This document shows, piece by piece, positions 61,200-64,000 of a stretch of DNA of 64,000 nt. The notes under the pieces are model-generated. The model had not been told where the DNA came from. It worked only from the letters and a program-made list of their open reading frames with translations, and did no database searches. Numbering within the stretch: position 1 is the stretch's first letter; every line of letters begins with the position of its first letter. Origin of the DNA: Acidobacteriota bacterium (GTDB lineage: Bacteria; Acidobacteriota; Blastocatellia; Pyrinomonadales; Pyrinomonadaceae); contig JADJWI010000008.1 of assembly GCA_016716435.1 (NCBI GenBank), positions 997,501-1,061,500 of the forward strand, in the 5' to 3' direction. The translations under genes and the position numbers were made by a program.

Positions 61200-61952
61200 C
61201 TATTTCTTCTGCCCGAGTTCCCAGAGCTTCGCGTATTTGAGAAAAACGCCATACGCGGTAAAAATTGCGATGATAAGCCCGCGGATGCCGTCGCGAAAGC
61301 CTTGCTTGACGATGAACGTCCGAAGAAACGCCGCGATCGTCGAAAAGAATATCGTGGTTCCGGTCGCTACTCTTCCTTGTTCGAAGAGATGCTCAGCCGC
61401 GAGCGTCGCATAACTTTCCGTTACCCGATGATGCTCGGCGAGGTCCTGCTTTGTGTAATGCAAGAGCTCGCCCTTTAGCGTCTCGACGCGACCCGGAACT
61501 TGAGCTGTTTGGTGCGGAGCAATGCCGTCCCAAAAGCTAACCGACTTTCGATAAAGCCGCATCTGGTAGTCCGGATACCAACCGGAGTGCTCTATCCATT
61601 TGCCCAGATATTCGGTCAGCCGGGCAATGCGAAAGCCGTCAGGAAGTTCTTCGTCACTCCTTGCTTTCAACGCCTCGATCTCAGCCTTCAATTCGTCCGT
61701 TACGCGTTCGTCCGCGTCAATCCAGAAGATCCAGTCGCCGCTCGCCTTCGAATCGGCAAACTCGTGTTTATCCTTGAAGCCCCGGAACTCCCGATTGAAA
61801 ACGTTTTTCGTAAATTCACGGGCGATCTCCGCGGTACGATCCCCTGAATCAGAATCGACGATGACGATCTCGTCGGCCCAGGCGACCGTCTCGCAAAGGC
61901 CGCGGATGTTCTGTTCTTCGTTGAAAACGATGATACAGGCGGAGATCTTCAC
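61200..61952 (-). CDS. Family 2 glycosyltransferase (LPS/polysaccharide type)
   Basis: The 250-residue protein has the GT2 fold: IVFNEEQNIRG near the N-terminus, VDSDSGDRT, and the DAD metal-binding motif in WIDADERVTDEL. The rest resembles WaaE/KdtX-type LPS core transferases (YPDYQMRLYRKS..). It probably adds a sugar to a surface polysaccharide. It is first in a minus-strand operon with the rfbF- and rfbG-like genes. A membrane-associated helix occurs near the C-terminus. Confidence 0.88.
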   Translation of the reverse strand: MKISACIIVFNEEQNIRGLCETVAWADEIVIVDSDSGDRTAEIAREFTKNVFNREFRGFKDKHEFADSKASGDWIFWIDADERVTDELKAEIEALKARSDEELPDGFRIARLTEYLGKWIEHSGWYPDYQMRLYRKSVSFWDGIAPHQTAQVPGRVETLKGELLHYTKQDLAEHHRVTESYATLAAEHLFEQGRVATGTTIFFSTIAAFLRTFIVKQGFRDGIRGLIIAIFTAYGVFLKYAKLWELGQKK

Positions 61953-61974
61953 AGTCGTAATTGTTGCATTAGAA

Positions 61975-62010
61975 AGAGAAAAACGAAAGCGTGGCCGGGA
62001 CCACGCTTCG
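61975..62010 (-). terminator. Rho-independent terminator after the TolC-type gene (minus strand)
   Basis: An 8-bp stem (AAGCGTGG 61987-61994, CCACGCTT 62001-62008) with a 6-base loop is followed on the minus strand by TCGTTTTTC. It separates the outer-membrane channel gene from the glycosyltransferase operon. Confidence 0.75.
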
Positions 62011-62032
62011 TCGGTTTGGAATGTATCTTCGC

Positions 62033-63856
62033 TTAGTTGTCATCCGTGGGTGAGACGACTTCGATGTTGTTTGCTGTAAAGGTCGTCGAGGTTGCCTTTT
62101 GCAGATCGGCAACGGCTTTATTGTAATCGGTCTCGGCCCGGATCTCAGCATTACGAGCATTGGTCAATGCATTTTCACGCTGGAAAAGAAGAAATGTCGT
62201 TGACCGGCCTGCCTCGAAAAGACGCCGCTCGCCCTCGAGCTGAATCTCGGCATTCTCGCGAGCTCGGCGGGCGATGAGTATTCGCTGGCGGGCGATGTCA
62301 AGAGCCTGAACGGCATTACGAACCTCTACGATCACTGTCTGCTCCTGTGAGCGAAGGCGTGCGTCGAGCTGTTCACGCTCGATCTCCGAAGTGGCGAGAT
62401 TAGCCTTTGCTGTTCGGTTGCCGATCGGGAACGAGATCGTGACGCCGATCGAGTAGTTAGGTGCATCGCCGCGTAATGTGTTTGCCAGCGAGCGATTGAA
62501 TCCACCCGAAAGAAACGATGGGCTCGCAGGGAATGTAACCGACGGATTGGGGATCGGATCGAGGCCCGGAATCGACGCTCGTGTGCTGTTGATCGCATTC
62601 AGAAGGGCTACATCCTGAAGCGACGTAAAGAAATTCGTCGTGATCGCTTCGTTCGGCCCTCCGCGTGCAAAACCCGAAAGCGAGAAGCTGCCATTGAGAT
62701 CGACCTGCGGGCGGGTTTGATTCTTGAAATATTTGCGGTCGATCGCATTTATGTCCTGGGCGAGCTTTAGCCGTTGAAGCTCGTAACGGTTCGCCATCGC
62801 GTCCCTCACTGCATCATCCATTGCCACCGGGGCAAGATCGAGCGCCGGACGGTCCGTTGGCACGATCGTCCTTGCCCATTCAGGGCCGGTCGCTTCGCGA
62901 AGTACCAACGCTTTGAGATTGTTTTCGATCGTCGATACTTGTTGAGTTGCAAGTAAGAGATCGCCTTCCCGATTGGCTAACTCAGTTTCCACCTCGGCCT
63001 TTGCTAAGGGGGCAGCAGCTCCGGCGGCAATTCTAGCCTCGACCTGGCGGAGATTTTCACGCGTCAGTTCGAGATTTGCCTGCCTGTTCTGCTGGTCGCG
63101 AAGTGCGAAAACCAGATCCCAATATGTCCGCTGAACAAGGGCGATGGTGTCTATGGTTTGCCGGCGGAAGTCTGCGTCAGATTGCTGCAACTGTCGGCGA
63201 GCAATCTTCAGATTTCGTCGATTGCCGTCAATTGAAAGGTTACGAAGCAAAGGCTGGGTTAGCCTTATGCCGTAATTGGATGAATAGATCGCACTGCTGC
63301 CGGTCGTGATCGCGCCTGAACTGACCTGTGCCTGGCTAAACGCGCTCTCGGTTCGTGAATTGTTGAGAAAGACGCTGTAGTTCGCACCGGTCATCAACTC
63401 TTGCGTGAGGCTGGAATTCACGGTGAAATCGTTTGTCGCGGTCGAGCCGGTTGTCGAATTTCGATTGTAGGTCGGCGTCGCTGAAAAGACAGGATCGTAA
63501 AAACCTCGAATACCCCGGACGCGCTGTTCGCTTATCCGCACGTCGTCGCGAACGATCGCGATGGTGTTGTTGCTTTCCAGAGCCATTCGAATTGCTTCCT
63601 GCAGCGAAAGCGAAAACGGGTCCGTTTGTTGGACGCCGGGCCGCGTAAGGTCGATTTCCGCACGCTTTGCGGCTGACTCAGCCACAACGGATGGCGTGGA
63701 ATCAACTGTCTTTACCGGTACGGGATTTACCGCCGCAACCGGTTCAAGTTTTGGTTCAGCTCCGCCGGGTTCTTGTCCTGCGACATTGGTGGAGAATAAT
63801 AGAAAACTCGCAGCTGATGTGAGTATGAGGGTCTTGAGTTCTTTTGATCTCGTCAT
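62033..63856 (-). CDS. TolC-family outer-membrane efflux protein
   Basis: The protein of about 607 residues (ATG 63856) has a signal peptide (MTRSKELKTLILTSAASFLLFSTNVAGQ), a Pro/Val-rich N-terminal linker (about 30-80) and two OEP repeats with long alternating helices (about 80-330 and 350-590), for example QLQQSDADFRRQTIDTIALVQRTYWDLVFALRDQQNR. It would form the outer-membrane barrel and periplasmic tunnel for an exporter. The split MacAB-like exporter at 1100-6677 has no nearby TolC, so this gene is a possible partner. It is separated from the glycosyltransferase operon by a terminator. Confidence 0.88.
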   Translation of the reverse strand: MTRSKELKTLILTSAASFLLFSTNVAGQEPGGAEPKLEPVAAVNPVPVKTVDSTPSVVAESAAKRAEIDLTRPGVQQTDPFSLSLQEAIRMALESNNTIAIVRDDVRISEQRVRGIRGFYDPVFSATPTYNRNSTTGSTATNDFTVNSSLTQELMTGANYSVFLNNSRTESAFSQAQVSSGAITTGSSAIYSSNYGIRLTQPLLRNLSIDGNRRNLKIARRQLQQSDADFRRQTIDTIALVQRTYWDLVFALRDQQNRQANLELTRENLRQVEARIAAGAAAPLAKAEVETELANREGDLLLATQQVSTIENNLKALVLREATGPEWARTIVPTDRPALDLAPVAMDDAVRDAMANRYELQRLKLAQDINAIDRKYFKNQTRPQVDLNGSFSLSGFARGGPNEAITTNFFTSLQDVALLNAINSTRASIPGLDPIPNPSVTFPASPSFLSGGFNRSLANTLRGDAPNYSIGVTISFPIGNRTAKANLATSEIEREQLDARLRSQEQTVIVEVRNAVQALDIARQRILIARRARENAEIQLEGERRLFEAGRSTTFLLFQRENALTNARNAEIRAETDYNKAVADLQKATSTTFTANNIEVVSPTDDN

Positions 63857-64000
63857 TTCTTGATCGCTCCGAAACATTCGGGCGGCAAAACTTGCCCAAT
63901 TGCACAAACGCTAACTACGTCCTTTTTACTTCCATTGTTTCAACAAATTGACTCGCCCGGCTTTTTCAAAAACATTAACCCGAACAGCTCGACAATTGAA

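Noticed and set aside
1..64000. CRISPR arrays, insertion sequences, prophage genes, tRNA and rRNA genes
   Set aside because: None found by reading both strands; repeats seen are short hairpins or protein-level domain repeats.

Overview
The window looks like chromosomal DNA of a Gram-negative, GC-rich, non-model bacterium. My best guess is Acidobacteriota, probably the Blastocatellia side. This rests on long Ser/Thr kinases fused to TolB-like and TPR modules, a VWFA-related secreted protein of acidobacterial type, a DUF1501/DUF1800 pair, LPS-export genes (so an outer membrane) alongside HPr kinase, RpoN and a minimal PTS chain, and frequent GTG/TTG starts. I assign no species. I see no insertion sequence, prophage, CRISPR array, tRNA or rRNA, and no gene-free stretch longer than about 300 bases.

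Left part (1-16.7 kb). The window opens in the last codons of an oligopeptide/dipeptide ABC-transporter ATPase, followed by a YIP1-type membrane protein. A five-gene minus-strand operon then encodes a split MacA/MacB-like exporter: adaptor, ATPase, a 7-TM protein of unknown role and two permeases. Divergent from it is a compact phospho-signalling operon (6969-12266): a zinc-ribbon FHA protein, a Ser/Thr kinase with zinc ribbons at both flanks and its own FHA domain, an RDD membrane protein, and an FHA-GAF-SpoIIE phosphatase. An ECF sigma factor, a secreted protein, and an SDR/photolyase-like pair follow.

Middle (16.8-38.6 kb). A broken O-methyltransferase gene is followed by a secreted lipase-like hydrolase plus zinc-metalloprotease pair. 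Next is a two-gene operon of giant proteins: an apparently active kinase and a downstream paralogue whose catalytic loop reads HGN instead of HRD, so it is probably a pseudokinase. Each carries two TolB-like plus TPR modules. Divergent from the kinase, across a perfect 16-bp palindrome, is an HD-GYP sensor overlapping a GYF/B-box membrane protein. FtsY, RibD and a DUF1800-DUF1501 export pair complete this part.

Right part (38.7-64 kb). This is mostly housekeeping: RsmA, RNase J, an ACT protein, a small envelope/stress cluster (including a 29-residue membrane peptide) closed by a strong terminator, an SDR, UppP and RecJ. An LPS/nitrogen-PTS supercluster follows: LptC/LptA-like protein, LptB, RpoN, HPF, HprK, RapZ with a degenerate Walker A, EIIA-Man and HPr. 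EI and sugar permeases are absent here. Arginase-like, Ddl and dodecin genes come next. The right end has three small secreted proteins including a VWA protein, a CDP-sugar/glycosyltransferase operon and a TolC-type channel.

Together the genes describe an envelope-rich bacterium with heavy investment in eukaryote-like phospho-signalling. The least ordinary parts are the FHA/kinase/phosphatase operon, the kinase-pseudokinase twin, and several conserved enzymes that have lost a hallmark residue.
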